Assembly (NCBI RefSeq): GCF_016862635.1
Contig: NZ_BONI01000030.1
Location: 34,552-98,551, forward strand
Direction: 5' to 3'
Length of the DNA: 64,000 bases
DNA from: Catellatospora coxensis
GTDB lineage: Bacteria; Actinomycetota; Actinomycetes; Mycobacteriales; Micromonosporaceae
Positions 49,933 through 57,361 of this stretch are shown in pieces; position 1 is the stretch's first letter; each line of letters begins with the position of its first letter. Below the pieces are notes generated by a model that saw only the letters and a program-made list of their open reading frames with translations, searched no databases and was not told the DNA's origin. The position numbers and the translations under genes were made by a program.

Positions 49933-51442
49933 GGGCGGGCTCCTGGGCCAGGGCGGTCATGATGTTGTCCTCGGTGACGTCGTCGCCGGCCAGCTCGCCG
50001 ACGACGGCTCCGGCGCGCAGCACCACGATGCGGTCCGCGCCCTCGACCAGCTCCTCCAGGTCGGAGGAGATCAGCACGACGGCCAGGCCGTCGGCGGCCA
50101 GCTCGTCGATGAGCGCCTGCACCTCGGCCTTCGCGCCGACGTCGATGCCGCGGGTCGGCTCGTCTAGCAGCAGCAGCCGCGGGTGCAGGCACAGCCAGCG
50201 GGCCAGCAGCACCTTCTGCTGGTTGCCGCCGGACAGCTCGGACACCTTCTGCTCCGGGCTCGCGGCCTTGATGCGCAACCGCTTCATGAACGTCTCGACG
50301 ATGCGGTCCTGCTTCGCCCGGGACACCACCCCGAACCGGGACAGCGTGGGCATCGCGGCCAGCACGATGTTCTCCCGCACGCTCAGGCCGGGCACGATGC
50401 CCTCGGCCTTGCGGTCCTCGGGCAGCATGGCCATCCCGGCCCGGATCGCCGCGGCGGGCGAGCGTCGGGTCAGCCGCTGCCCGGCCATGGTGACCTCGCC
50501 GTCCGCGCCGAGCGCGCCGACGACCGCCTTGGCCGTCTCGGACCGGCCCGAGCCGAGCAGGCCGCCGAGGCCGGTGACCTCGCCGGGGCGTACGTCGAAG
50601 GAGATGCCGTGCAGCTGGTGCGCCCGGCTCAGGTCGCGGACCCGCAGGATCGGTTCCACGTCGCCCGCGTCGTGGGCGGAGAAGCCGGTCAGGCCGTCTC
50701 GGCGCACCTCGGCGGCGTCGCGGCCCAGCATCAGCGAGATCAGGCCCAGCCGGTCGAGTCCGGCGAGTTCGCCGGTGTGCACGCGGCGGCCGTCGCGCAG
50801 CACGGTGACCCGGTCGCAGAGCTGGTAGAGCTCGTCGAGGCGGTGGCTGACGTACACGATGGCGATGCCGCGCCCGCTCAGCTCGCGGACCACCCGGAAC
50901 AGGGTGTCGACCTCGCGCGGTTCGAGCGAGGAGGTCGGCTCGTCCATGATGACGACCCGGGCGTCGATGGCGACCGCGCGGGCCAGCGCGACCATCTGCT
51001 GCGCGCCGAGGCCGAGGGAGCGCAGCGGCAGCCGCACGTCCACGTCGATGCCGTAGCCGGCGAGCACCTCGGCCGCCTCGCGGTTCATCCGGGCCAGGTC
51101 GATGAGGCCGAACCGGCCGCGCGGCTCGCGGCCCAGGAACAGGTTGCGCGCCACGCTCATCAGCGGGACGAGGTTGACCTCCTGGTAGATGGTGGAGATC
51201 CCGGCGGCCTGGGCGTCCAGCGGACGGCCGAAGGCCACGGGCTCGCCGCGGTAGTGCACGTCGCCGGCGTCGGGCCGGTACACGCCGGTCAAGATCTTGA
51301 TCAGGGTGGACTTGCCGGCGCCGTTCTCGCCGACCAGGGCGTGCACCTCGCCGGGGGCGACGGTCAGCGACACGTCGTCGAGGGCCAGCACGCCGGGGAA
51401 TCGCTTGCTGACCCCGCGTACGTCCAGCACAGGTTGGTTCAT
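49925..51442 (-). CDS. Sugar ABC transporter ATP-binding protein (YtfR/RbsA-like)
   Basis: 505 aa with two tandem ABC domains, as in all RbsA/MglA proteins. Domain 1: Walker A VGENGAGKSTLIKIL, signature LGLGAQQMVALARAV (degenerate), Walker B VVIMDEPTSSLE. Domain 2: a degenerate Walker A GGLLGSGRSETAKAV, signature LSGGNQQKVLLARWL and LLLLDEPTRGIDVGAKAE. It couples ATP hydrolysis to sugar uptake through the two permeases. The ATG at 51442 follows GGAAGAAAG. The binding-protein gene ends 93 bp upstream. Confidence 0.95.
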   Translation of the reverse strand: MNQPVLDVRGVSKRFPGVLALDDVSLTVAPGEVHALVGENGAGKSTLIKILTGVYRPDAGDVHYRGEPVAFGRPLDAQAAGISTIYQEVNLVPLMSVARNLFLGREPRGRFGLIDLARMNREAAEVLAGYGIDVDVRLPLRSLGLGAQQMVALARAVAIDARVVIMDEPTSSLEPREVDTLFRVVRELSGRGIAIVYVSHRLDELYQLCDRVTVLRDGRRVHTGELAGLDRLGLISLMLGRDAAEVRRDGLTGFSAHDAGDVEPILRVRDLSRAHQLHGISFDVRPGEVTGLGGLLGSGRSETAKAVVGALGADGEVTMAGQRLTRRSPAAAIRAGMAMLPEDRKAEGIVPGLSVRENIVLAAMPTLSRFGVVSRAKQDRIVETFMKRLRIKAASPEQKVSELSGGNQQKVLLARWLCLHPRLLLLDEPTRGIDVGAKAEVQALIDELAADGLAVVLISSDLEELVEGADRIVVLRAGAVVGELAGDDVTEDNIMTALAQEPAHD

Positions 51443-51535
51443 CGGGGCTTTCTTCCTCCTCGCCGTCGTCTCTCCAGGTGGGGAAGTGCGCCCGCCGCGG
51501 CGTTCGGCGAGCGCACTTCCGGCACAGCGGCAGCC

Positions 51536-52609
51536 TCAGTAGGCGCTGCTCAGCGACGCGGCGGCGTTGGCCGAGTCGTACTCGCGGTCGGAGATGATGA
51601 CGTTGGCGGGGATGGACTCGCCGCCCAGGAACTTCTGCGCGGTGGCGAAGGCCAGCGGGCCGAAGCGGGGGTTGGACTCGATCACGGCGTTGATCTCGCC
51701 CTTGGTGATGGCCTCCACGGCGTTGCGGGTGCCGTCGATCGACACGATCTTGATGTCGACGCCGGGCTTCTTGCCCGCGCCCTTGATCGCGGTGACCGCG
51801 CCCAGCGCCATCTCGTCGTTCTCGGCGTAGACGGCGGTGATGCCGGGGTTGCTCAGCAGCAGCTGCTCGGTGACCTGCTGGCCCTTGTCCCGGGCGAACT
51901 CGCCGGTCTGCTGGGCGACGATCTCGATGCCGGGCGCGGTGGCCTTGATCTGGTCCACGAAGCCGCTGGTGCGGTCGGTGGTCACGTTGTTGCCCGACGA
52001 GCCGAGCAGGATCGCGACCTTGCCCTTGCCGCCGGTGGCCTTGACCATCGCGTCGGCCGCGCGCTTGCCCTGCTCGACGAAGTTCGAGCCGAGGAACGCG
52101 ACGTAGTCCTTGCAGGCCGTCGCGTTGACCTTGCGGTCGATCGTCAGCACCGGGACCTTCTTGTCGGCCGCGGCCTTGAGCGCGGGCTCCAGCCCGTCGG
52201 AGTTCAGCGGCGCGATGATGAGGAACTGCGCGCCCTGGGCGAGCATGTCCTGGATGTCGCTGACCTGCTTGGACAGCTGCGACTGCGCGTTGGTGACGAG
52301 GAGCTTCTTCACGCCGATCTTGGCCGCCTCGTCCTTGATGGACTGGGTCTCGGCGATGCGGAACGGGTTGGCCTCCTTCTCCGACTGGGAGAAGCCGACG
52401 ATCGCGTCCTTCAGCTCGATCTTCGTGCCGCCGTACGACTGCAGCGTGCAGCCCGCGCCGCCGGCGCTCGCCGAGGCCACCACCTGCGCGCCGGCGCTGC
52501 CGCCGTCGGTGGGGGCGCCGGTGTCCTCGCCCTTGGTGCAGGCGCTCAGCAGCGCTCCGCCCAGGAGGAGGGTAGCCGTGATGGTCATTGCCTTGTTGCG
52601 CTGGAACAT
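51536..52609 (-). CDS. Sugar ABC transporter substrate-binding lipoprotein (YtfQ-like)
   Basis: 357 aa. A lipoprotein signal peptide ends in LLSACTKG (Cys24), followed by a Gly/Ser-rich linker. The type I periplasmic-binding fold has IVGFSQSEKEANPFRIAETQSIKDEA, LIIAPLNSDGLEPALKAAADKKVPVLTIDRKV, AVYAENDEMALGAVTAIKGAGKKPG and IVSIDGTRNAVEAITKGEINAVIESNPRFG. Gene order (Q-R-T-F plus LacI) and the YtfQ-like sequence suggest galactofuranose or a related sugar; this is inference. First gene of the operon, with a regulatory region upstream (52610-52830). Confidence 0.93.
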   Translation of the reverse strand: MFQRNKAMTITATLLLGGALLSACTKGEDTGAPTDGGSAGAQVVASASAGGAGCTLQSYGGTKIELKDAIVGFSQSEKEANPFRIAETQSIKDEAAKIGVKKLLVTNAQSQLSKQVSDIQDMLAQGAQFLIIAPLNSDGLEPALKAAADKKVPVLTIDRKVNATACKDYVAFLGSNFVEQGKRAADAMVKATGGKGKVAILLGSSGNNVTTDRTSGFVDQIKATAPGIEIVAQQTGEFARDKGQQVTEQLLLSNPGITAVYAENDEMALGAVTAIKGAGKKPGVDIKIVSIDGTRNAVEAITKGEINAVIESNPRFGPLAFATAQKFLGGESIPANVIISDREYDSANAAASLSSAY

Positions 52610-52830
52610 GGGACTCTCCCTGCGGTGGGATTGACCTACGTCAATTAAGGAGGGCATTCTTGCAGCGCGAATAGGCCACCGAAAATGTTGTCCCGCAACC
52701 GTTTCGGTCCGGTTGCGATCAACCGCCTTCGCTCTATAACGTTATACAGACCGAGTCCGATGACGACAAGTTGTCGTGTCTGCACCGTTATGAAACATCG
52801 GTGACATCGGATCTCACCGCCCCGGTCCAC
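52610..52830 (-). promoter_or_regulatory. Regulatory region of the sugar importer operon
   Basis: An AT-richer interval with three symmetric elements: TATAACGTTATA (52735-52746, perfect 12-bp palindrome with the LacI central CG), CGCAACCG (52694-52701) / CGGTTGCG (52710-52717), and ACGACAA (52763-52769) / TTGTCGT (52771-52777) around one base. The first is the best candidate for the LacI operator. Together with 52831-52922 this makes a 313-bp gene-free stretch; the rest holds the ankyrin gene's terminator. Confidence 0.6.
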
Positions 52831-52845
52831 TCACCGGGTCGCGTC

Positions 52846-52886
52846 GGCGCCGGTCCTGCTCGCAGCCGTGCCGGAGGACCGGCGCC
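52846..52886 (-). terminator. Hairpin terminator of the ankyrin-repeat gene
   Basis: Perfect 12-bp stem GGCGCCGGTCCT (52846-52857) / AGGACCGGCGCC (52875-52886) with a 17-nt loop, 37 bp past the stop of the minus-strand ankyrin gene. No T-run. Confidence 0.65.
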
Positions 52887-52922
52887 GGCGTCTGCTTAGG
52901 CGCGGCCCCTGCGTGGCTCCCG

Positions 52923-54086
52923 CTACACGGGCAGTTTGCCGTGCCGGTCGGGAATGCCGGGGTCCGCGCCGGCGGCCAGCAGGGCCGCGATCACGTCCTC
53001 GGCGCCCGCGTCCCGCGCGTGGTGCAGCGGCGTGCTGCCCAGCTTGTCCCGGCCGTCGACCGGCAGGCCCGCCGCGAGCAGCTTCGGCAACACCCGCTCG
53101 TGGTCGAGCCCGGACAGCAGGTGCAGCAGCGTCGCCCCGCCGCCGTCCACGACCGCCGGATCGAACCCGGCGTCGAGCATCGCGAGCACCACGTCGCCAC
53201 GCCCCTCCCGCGCGCAGCGGAAGAAGAACTCGCGCTGCCACCGCAGCCGCTTGGGCAGCCGCCCCAGCCCGGTCCGCCACGTCCGCAGCGCCGCGGCGCA
53301 GCCGTTGACCGGCCCACCGAACGCACCCAGTGCCAGCTCGCGCCGGATCTCCTGCTCGGTGTGCTCCCGCGCGATCAGGTTCCCGCCGACGACCTGCACC
53401 TCGTGCCACACGGTCGCGCAGCGCACGCGCACGGCGGGAAAGTCCCGGCCCCCTTCGGGCGGTGTCCGGACCTCGTCCGGGTACAGCGAGTCGAAGGTCA
53501 GCGGGTGCAGCTGGTGCCGGCTCATCAGTCCGTTGCGCAGGGCCGACATGTCCCGGCCGGCCTGCGGATGCCCCTTCCGGTAGGCGTCGCCGCGCGCATC
53601 GTCGGCGTCGGCGCGCCAGCACCACTCCGGGACGGCGGTCCAGATGCGCGTCACCTGATCCGGGGTGAGCACCCGTAGCCGCGCACCCGCGCCGTCGGCC
53701 CGGTCCCGGGTCGGCGGAGTGATCGCGAGGACAACCGGCCCGTCCGGCAGCGGGACCGGCTCGATCTCCGGTCCGGCCGGCGTCTCGGCCAGGTCCGTCA
53801 GGACGGCGCCCGGCCAGCCGCGGCGGAAGTGATACCCGTCGCTCAGATGGATGCGCAGCAGGTCGGGAGCGAGCTGTGCCAGGTCGTCCTGGATACGCCG
53901 GGCGACCGCCCTGCCGTGGTCCGCCGCCACCGCGGCGAGGTCGACGCCCGGGATCAGGCCCGCGGCCCGGCACGCGCCCGCCCAGTCACCGGCCTCCCGC
54001 AGCCGCGTGCACTCGGCGACGACCGCCGGGGTCGGGTGGTGCAGCGGCACCCACCAGCCGCCCAGGCCCGGTCCTGCGTCGGCCAT
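52923..54086 (-). CDS. Ankyrin-repeat protein
   Basis: 387 aa. The C-terminal third carries ankyrin repeats: EFFFRCAREGRGDVVLAMLDAGFDPAVVDGGGATLLHLL, then DHERVLPKLLAAGLPVDGRDKLGSTPLHHARDAGAEDVIAALLAAGADPGIPD. The N-terminal 250 residues form an unnamed domain with VPLHHPTPAVVAECTRLREAGDW, PLPDGPVVLAITPPTRD and a Trp-rich RIWTAVPEWCWRADADD. No membrane segment. It probably mediates protein-protein contacts. The ATG at 54086 lies 34 bp from the tRNA-like gene on the same strand; the hairpin at 52846-52886 ends the transcript. Confidence 0.8.
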   Translation of the reverse strand: MADAGPGLGGWWVPLHHPTPAVVAECTRLREAGDWAGACRAAGLIPGVDLAAVAADHGRAVARRIQDDLAQLAPDLLRIHLSDGYHFRRGWPGAVLTDLAETPAGPEIEPVPLPDGPVVLAITPPTRDRADGAGARLRVLTPDQVTRIWTAVPEWCWRADADDARGDAYRKGHPQAGRDMSALRNGLMSRHQLHPLTFDSLYPDEVRTPPEGGRDFPAVRVRCATVWHEVQVVGGNLIAREHTEQEIRRELALGAFGGPVNGCAAALRTWRTGLGRLPKRLRWQREFFFRCAREGRGDVVLAMLDAGFDPAVVDGGGATLLHLLSGLDHERVLPKLLAAGLPVDGRDKLGSTPLHHARDAGAEDVIAALLAAGADPGIPDRHGKLPV

Positions 54087-54119
54087 GGCGGGGCTCCTCC
54101 TGCGTACGGCGATGGGGAG

Positions 54120-54191
54120 CGGGGCCGGCCGGATTCGCACCGGCGTCATCCCGTTTGACGACGGGCGCGACGACTTCTGCGCTACGGCCCC
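54120..54191 (-). tRNA. tRNA-like gene with aberrant anticodon arm
   Basis: 72 nt on the minus strand. Acceptor stem GGGGCCG/CGGCCCC (7 bp), D stem GCGC/GCGC and T arm GCCGG-TGCGAAT-CCGGC abut correctly. The anticodon arm folds as CCCGT-CGTCAA-ACGGG, a six-base loop (or an eight-base loop on four pairs), with base 26 missing or shared with the D stem. The D loop (AGAAGTCGTC) lacks GG, and T-loop position 55 is G instead of T. No CCA is encoded. It may be a degenerate tRNA or an unusual one; an anticodon cannot be assigned safely. Confidence 0.6.
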
Positions 54192-54342
54192 GCTCGCGCA
54201 GCAGTCTAGGCGGGAAGATCGCGGCCCCGGTGCCCGCAGGTGTCGGAAACGGTCTTCGTGGGTACTGACCAGGGCGCAGGCGGCCGTGCGCCACCCGCGG
54301 CACCAGGCTGCGCCGCGCGGTCCGGGGGATGGAGGCTTGGTC

Positions 54343-54867
54343 ATGAACCGGAGCAGAGGGCTGTTCGTCGCGCTCGCCGCGGCACTGCTGTCCGTCGGCA
54401 CGGCGAGTCCGGCGGCGGCGGTGCCGTCACCGCAGGACAGCTCCTTCCTGATCGGCATCCACCAGGCGAACCTGTACGAGCTCGCGTCCGGCGCCCTGGC
54501 CGCGCAGAGGGGAACCTCGGACGAGGTGAGGCGGCTCGGCCAGCAGTTCGTCGACGACCACACGAAGCTCGACGCGGCGGTCGTCGCGGTCGCCGACCAG
54601 ACCAAGGTGACGCTGCCGAAACAGCCTGCCCCGGAGCAGTTGGACATGCTCAAGGAGCTGGCCGCCGCCCCGGCCGGGGCCACCTTCGACCAGATGTGGA
54701 TCACGCGGAGCATCCAGACCCAGAACGACAGCCTGCAGGCGGCCCGCACCGAGCTGAACTTCGGCTTCGACCCACGGGTCAAGGAGCTGGCCCGCCAGGC
54801 CGACGACATGCTGATCTCGCACGTCACCGAGCTCACCCGCGCCGACACGCAGGTCAACCCGGGCTGA
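54343..54867 (+). CDS. Secreted DUF4142 family protein
   Basis: 174 aa. The signal peptide MNRSRGLFVALAAALLSVGT ends near AAA-VPSP. The mature part is the ferritin-like helical DUF4142 domain: FLIGIHQANLYELASGALAAQRG, VRRLGQQFVDDHTKLDAAVVAVA and a late ADDMLISHVTELTRAD. Related proteins are secreted or periplasmic with an unclear stress-linked role. The ATG at 54343 has GGAGG ten bases upstream. It is divergent from the tRNA-like gene and stands alone. Confidence 0.85.
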   Translation: MNRSRGLFVALAAALLSVGTASPAAAVPSPQDSSFLIGIHQANLYELASGALAAQRGTSDEVRRLGQQFVDDHTKLDAAVVAVADQTKVTLPKQPAPEQLDMLKELAAAPAGATFDQMWITRSIQTQNDSLQAARTELNFGFDPRVKELARQADDMLISHVTELTRADTQVNPG

Positions 54868-54977
54868 ACCGCCGGCCGGGCGGCCACGCACGGAGTGTCA
54901 GCTCGCGCGGACCGGACCGCAGCGCTCTAATCGAGCTGTCACCACTGTTCACTGACCGTGAAAGTGCAGGCCGTACC

Positions 54978-55118
54978 GTGAGCGAACCGCAGCAGGCAGA
55001 CAACCCGTCCCTGATCGACGACGACGAGCTCGAAGAGTTCGTGGCCTCCGCCGACGACACCATCGACCTGACCGCGGTCGAGGACTTCGCGCCGTACGAC
55101 GACGACGAGGACTACTGA
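54978..55118 (+). CDS. Very small acidic protein, 46 aa
   Basis: VSEPQQADNPSLIDDDELEEF, then VASADDTIDLTAVEDFAPYDDDEDY. More than a third of residues are Asp or Glu; there is no basic residue at all and no cysteine. GTG start with a weak ribosome site. Its stop abuts that of the opposing nitroreductase-like gene (TGATCA). It could be a small regulatory or DNA-mimic protein, or a peptide precursor; no modifying enzyme is adjacent. Confidence 0.5.
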   Translation: MSEPQQADNPSLIDDDELEEFVASADDTIDLTAVEDFAPYDDDEDY

Positions 55119-55736
55119 TCAGGAGACGCTGGGCCGGGGGCGGTTGCCTCGTTTGAGCTCGTAGAAGCCCGGGGTGGTGGACACGAGCAGGACGCCGTCC
55201 CACAGGCGGCCCGCGGCCTCGCCGCGAGGCACCGGAGTAACCACCGGGCCGAAGAAGGCGTGGAGCGTGCCGTCGGGGCCGGGGACGTGGATCGCGGGAG
55301 TGCCGAGGTCCTCGCCGACCGGGCGCAGCCCTTCGTCGTGGCTGCGGCGCAGGGCCTCGTCGTGGTCGGGCACGTCGGCCGCGGCCGCGAGTTCGGCGGG
55401 TAGGCCCAGGTCGGACAGGGCGGCGGTGTACAGGTCGGGGCCGATCGGGGTCTTGTCGCCGTGGATCCGGTCGCCGAGGGCGGTGTAGAAGTCGCGTACG
55501 ACGTCGTCGCCGAACTTCTGCCGCACCGCGGTGACCACGCGCACCGGGCCCAGGGTGTCCGCCAGCCAGCCGCGATACCAGGGGTCGACCTCGCGGTCGT
55601 GGTTGAGCAGCCACAGGCTCATCACGTGGAAGCGCACGCGTACGTCGCGGACCTGCTCGACCTCCAGCAGCCAGCGCGAGGTGTTCCAGGCCCAGGGGCA
55701 CTTCGGGTCGAACCACATGTCGGCGTACGTCGTCAT
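55119..55736 (-). CDS. DsbA-family protein, mycothiol-dependent nitroreductase (Rv2466c) type
   Basis: 205 aa. It follows Rv2466c: MWFDPKCPWAWNTSRWLLEVEQVRDV, FHVMSLWLLNHDRE, LGPVRVVTAVRQKFGD, VGEDLGTPAIHV and FFGPVVTPVPRGEAAGRLWDG. The thioredoxin-like active site is C13-P-W-A16, so the resolving cysteine of the CPWC motif in the Mycobacterium enzyme is missing. Family members reduce nitro compounds and oxidised partners with mycothiol. The cupin gene is 9 bp upstream on the same strand, forming a two-gene operon opposite a MarR regulator. Confidence 0.88.
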   Translation of the reverse strand: MTTYADMWFDPKCPWAWNTSRWLLEVEQVRDVRVRFHVMSLWLLNHDREVDPWYRGWLADTLGPVRVVTAVRQKFGDDVVRDFYTALGDRIHGDKTPIGPDLYTAALSDLGLPAELAAAADVPDHDEALRRSHDEGLRPVGEDLGTPAIHVPGPDGTLHAFFGPVVTPVPRGEAAGRLWDGVLLVSTTPGFYELKRGNRPRPSVS

Positions 55737-55745
55737 CGGGCCTCC

Positions 55746-56222
55746 TCAGGCGCGGTACTGGTCGTGGCGGGCGAACAGGTCGGTCCACTCGTCCGCCGAC
55801 AGCTGCCGCCCGCCGGCGGCGATGTCGGCGAGTTCGCGGAAGTAGGTCTCCCGGGCGATGCCGGGGGCGAACAGGATGAGCATCGAGGCGGCGGCGCCGC
55901 TGTCGTTGCGGAAGCCGTGCACGCCGCCCTCGGGCACGTGCAGGAAGTCGCCGGCCGAGGCGTCGACCCAGCGTGCGCCGTCGAACAGCCGCACCGTGCC
56001 GGTCATGACGTAGAAGGACTCGGAGAAGGTGCGGTGGAAGTGCGCGTCGGCTCCGCCCGCCCCGGCCGGCATGTGCCACTCGTAGAGGCCGAAGCGGCCC
56101 TGGGTGACGCTGCCCGGGGCGACGAACCGGCCGGTGGAGCCCGAGCCCATGACCGCCTGCTCCGCCGCGCCGGACGGGTGGAACGCGGCGCTGACCGCGC
56201 CGAGGTCGCCGGTGTACGTCAT
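55746..56222 (-). CDS. Cupin domain protein
   Basis: 158 aa. The cupin motifs are DAHFHRTFSESFYVMTGTVRLF (two His, one Glu) and DFLHVPEGGVHGFRNDSGA (third His), so a metal site is expected. The first 40 residues form an N-terminal strand pair and the end is helical. Related enzymes include quercetinase-like dioxygenases and oxalate-type enzymes; the substrate is unknown. It is the first gene of the operon with the Rv2466c-like reductase and is divergent from a MarR regulator, with a palindromic operator between. Confidence 0.82.
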   Translation of the reverse strand: MTYTGDLGAVSAAFHPSGAAEQAVMGSGSTGRFVAPGSVTQGRFGLYEWHMPAGAGGADAHFHRTFSESFYVMTGTVRLFDGARWVDASAGDFLHVPEGGVHGFRNDSGAAASMLILFAPGIARETYFRELADIAAGGRQLSADEWTDLFARHDQYRA

Positions 56223-56240
56223 GACTGCCTCCCTCTCGAC

Positions 56241-56275
56241 AACTAGCTTACAAGTAACTTATCACTAAGCTAGTT
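56241..56275. promoter_or_regulatory. MarR operator
   Basis: Perfect ten-base inverted repeat AACTAGCTTA (56241-56250) / TAAGCTAGTT (56266-56275) around AAGTAACTT (56252-56260), itself a nine-base palindrome. It lies in the 75-bp AT-rich interval between the divergent cupin and MarR genes. Confidence 0.75.
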
Positions 56276-56297
56276 TCCGTCAAGTTACCATCTGCTC

Positions 56298-56792
56298 ATG
56301 ACCAAGGACGCCGTAGACGTGATCATCGACCAGTGGCGCGACGAGCGCCCCGACCTCGACGATCTGCTGCCCATGGAGGTCTTCGGGCGCGTCTACCGGG
56401 TCGCCGCCGCCATCGGCGACCGCATGGAGCGCGCCTACCAGCGCCTCGGCATCGGGCGCGGGGAGTTCGACGTGCTGGCCACGCTGCGCCGCGCCGGGGA
56501 GCCGTTCAACCTCTCCCCCAAGCAGCTGTCCGACACCCTGATGCTCACCACCGGCGGCATGACCGGGCGGCTGGACAAGCTGGAGACGGCCGGGCTGATC
56601 ACGCGAACCCCCGATCCGGGGGACCGGCGCTCACTGCGCGCGCAGCTCACCCCGGCCGGCCGGGAACTGATCGACGAGGCCGTCCCGGCCGGGCTGGCGG
56701 TGCAGCGCGAGGCGCTGAGCCGCCTGGACCCCGCCGACGCCCGCCGCCTGGGCGACCTGCTGCGCGAACTCGCCGCAGCGGTCACCCGCTGA
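56298..56792 (+). CDS. MarR family transcriptional regulator
   Basis: 164 aa. The winged helix is evident: RGEFDVLATLRRAGEPFNLSPKQLSDTLMLTTGGMTGRLDKLETAGLITRTPDPGDRRSLRAQLTPAGRELIDEA, including the wing motif DPGDRRS. N- and C-terminal helices form the dimer. The ATG at 56298 is the first start after the operator. It probably represses the divergent cupin-reductase operon and itself, responding to an oxidant or aromatic compound. The ligand is not known. Confidence 0.93.
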   Translation: MTKDAVDVIIDQWRDERPDLDDLLPMEVFGRVYRVAAAIGDRMERAYQRLGIGRGEFDVLATLRRAGEPFNLSPKQLSDTLMLTTGGMTGRLDKLETAGLITRTPDPGDRRSLRAQLTPAGRELIDEAVPAGLAVQREALSRLDPADARRLGDLLRELAAAVTR

Positions 56793-56798
56793 CGCGGC

Positions 56799-57176
56799 TC
56801 AGTGCCGTACGAGGCAGAACGGGTGGCCGGCCGGGTCGGCGTACACCCGCCAGCTCTGGCCCGGCGAACCCGCGTCGAGCACGGTCGCGCCGCAGGCCAG
56901 CACCTCCTCCTCGGCCGCGTCCAGGTCCGGCACGCCGAAGTCGAGGTGGAACTGCTGCGGCTTGCTGGGATCCGGCCACTGCGGCGGCTGGTACTCCGAC
57001 ACCCGCTGAAAGGCGAGCACCAGGCCGTTCGGGGCGTGCAGCGTCGACCAGTCGGCGCCGAGCGACCAGCGCCGGTCGGGCTGGTCGACCGTCCCGCCGA
57101 GCAGCGACCGGTAGAACTCGGCGAGCCGCTTCGGGTCACGGCAGTCCAGCACCACGCACTGCAGTTCAGCGAACAT
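56799..57176 (-). CDS. VOC family protein (glyoxalase-like)
   Basis: 125 aa with two beta-alpha-beta-beta-beta modules: LQCVVLDCRDPKRLAEFYRSLLGG and FHLDFGVPDLDAAEEEVLACGATVLD, ending ADPAGHPFCLVRH. Metal-site residues (His, Glu positions) are only partly conserved. This is the common actinobacterial 'VOC/glyoxalase_6' group with unknown substrate. Its stop lies 6 bp from the convergent MarR stop. Confidence 0.85.
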   Translation of the reverse strand: MFAELQCVVLDCRDPKRLAEFYRSLLGGTVDQPDRRWSLGADWSTLHAPNGLVLAFQRVSEYQPPQWPDPSKPQQFHLDFGVPDLDAAEEEVLACGATVLDAGSPGQSWRVYADPAGHPFCLVRH

Positions 57177-57361
57177 GGCCCCGATCCTAGGCGGACCGTG
57201 CCCGCACCCGCCGTCCGCCGACGCGCTGTTCGAGGTCCGGCCGGGCGGGTGCGGGCCGGTGACCTGCCCGGCTGAGGTCCGGCATACCGTTCCACTGGTC
57301 TTCGCCGCCGCGACTCCGGCACTTCGCCCCACGTCCGGACGGCGAACCTAGCGTCACCGCC

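Noticed and set aside
54120..54191. Selenocysteine tRNA reading of the tRNA-like gene (UCA within the loop)
   Set aside because: The variable region is only about five bases and the acceptor stem is the normal 7 bp, unlike tRNA-Sec; U33 is also missing.
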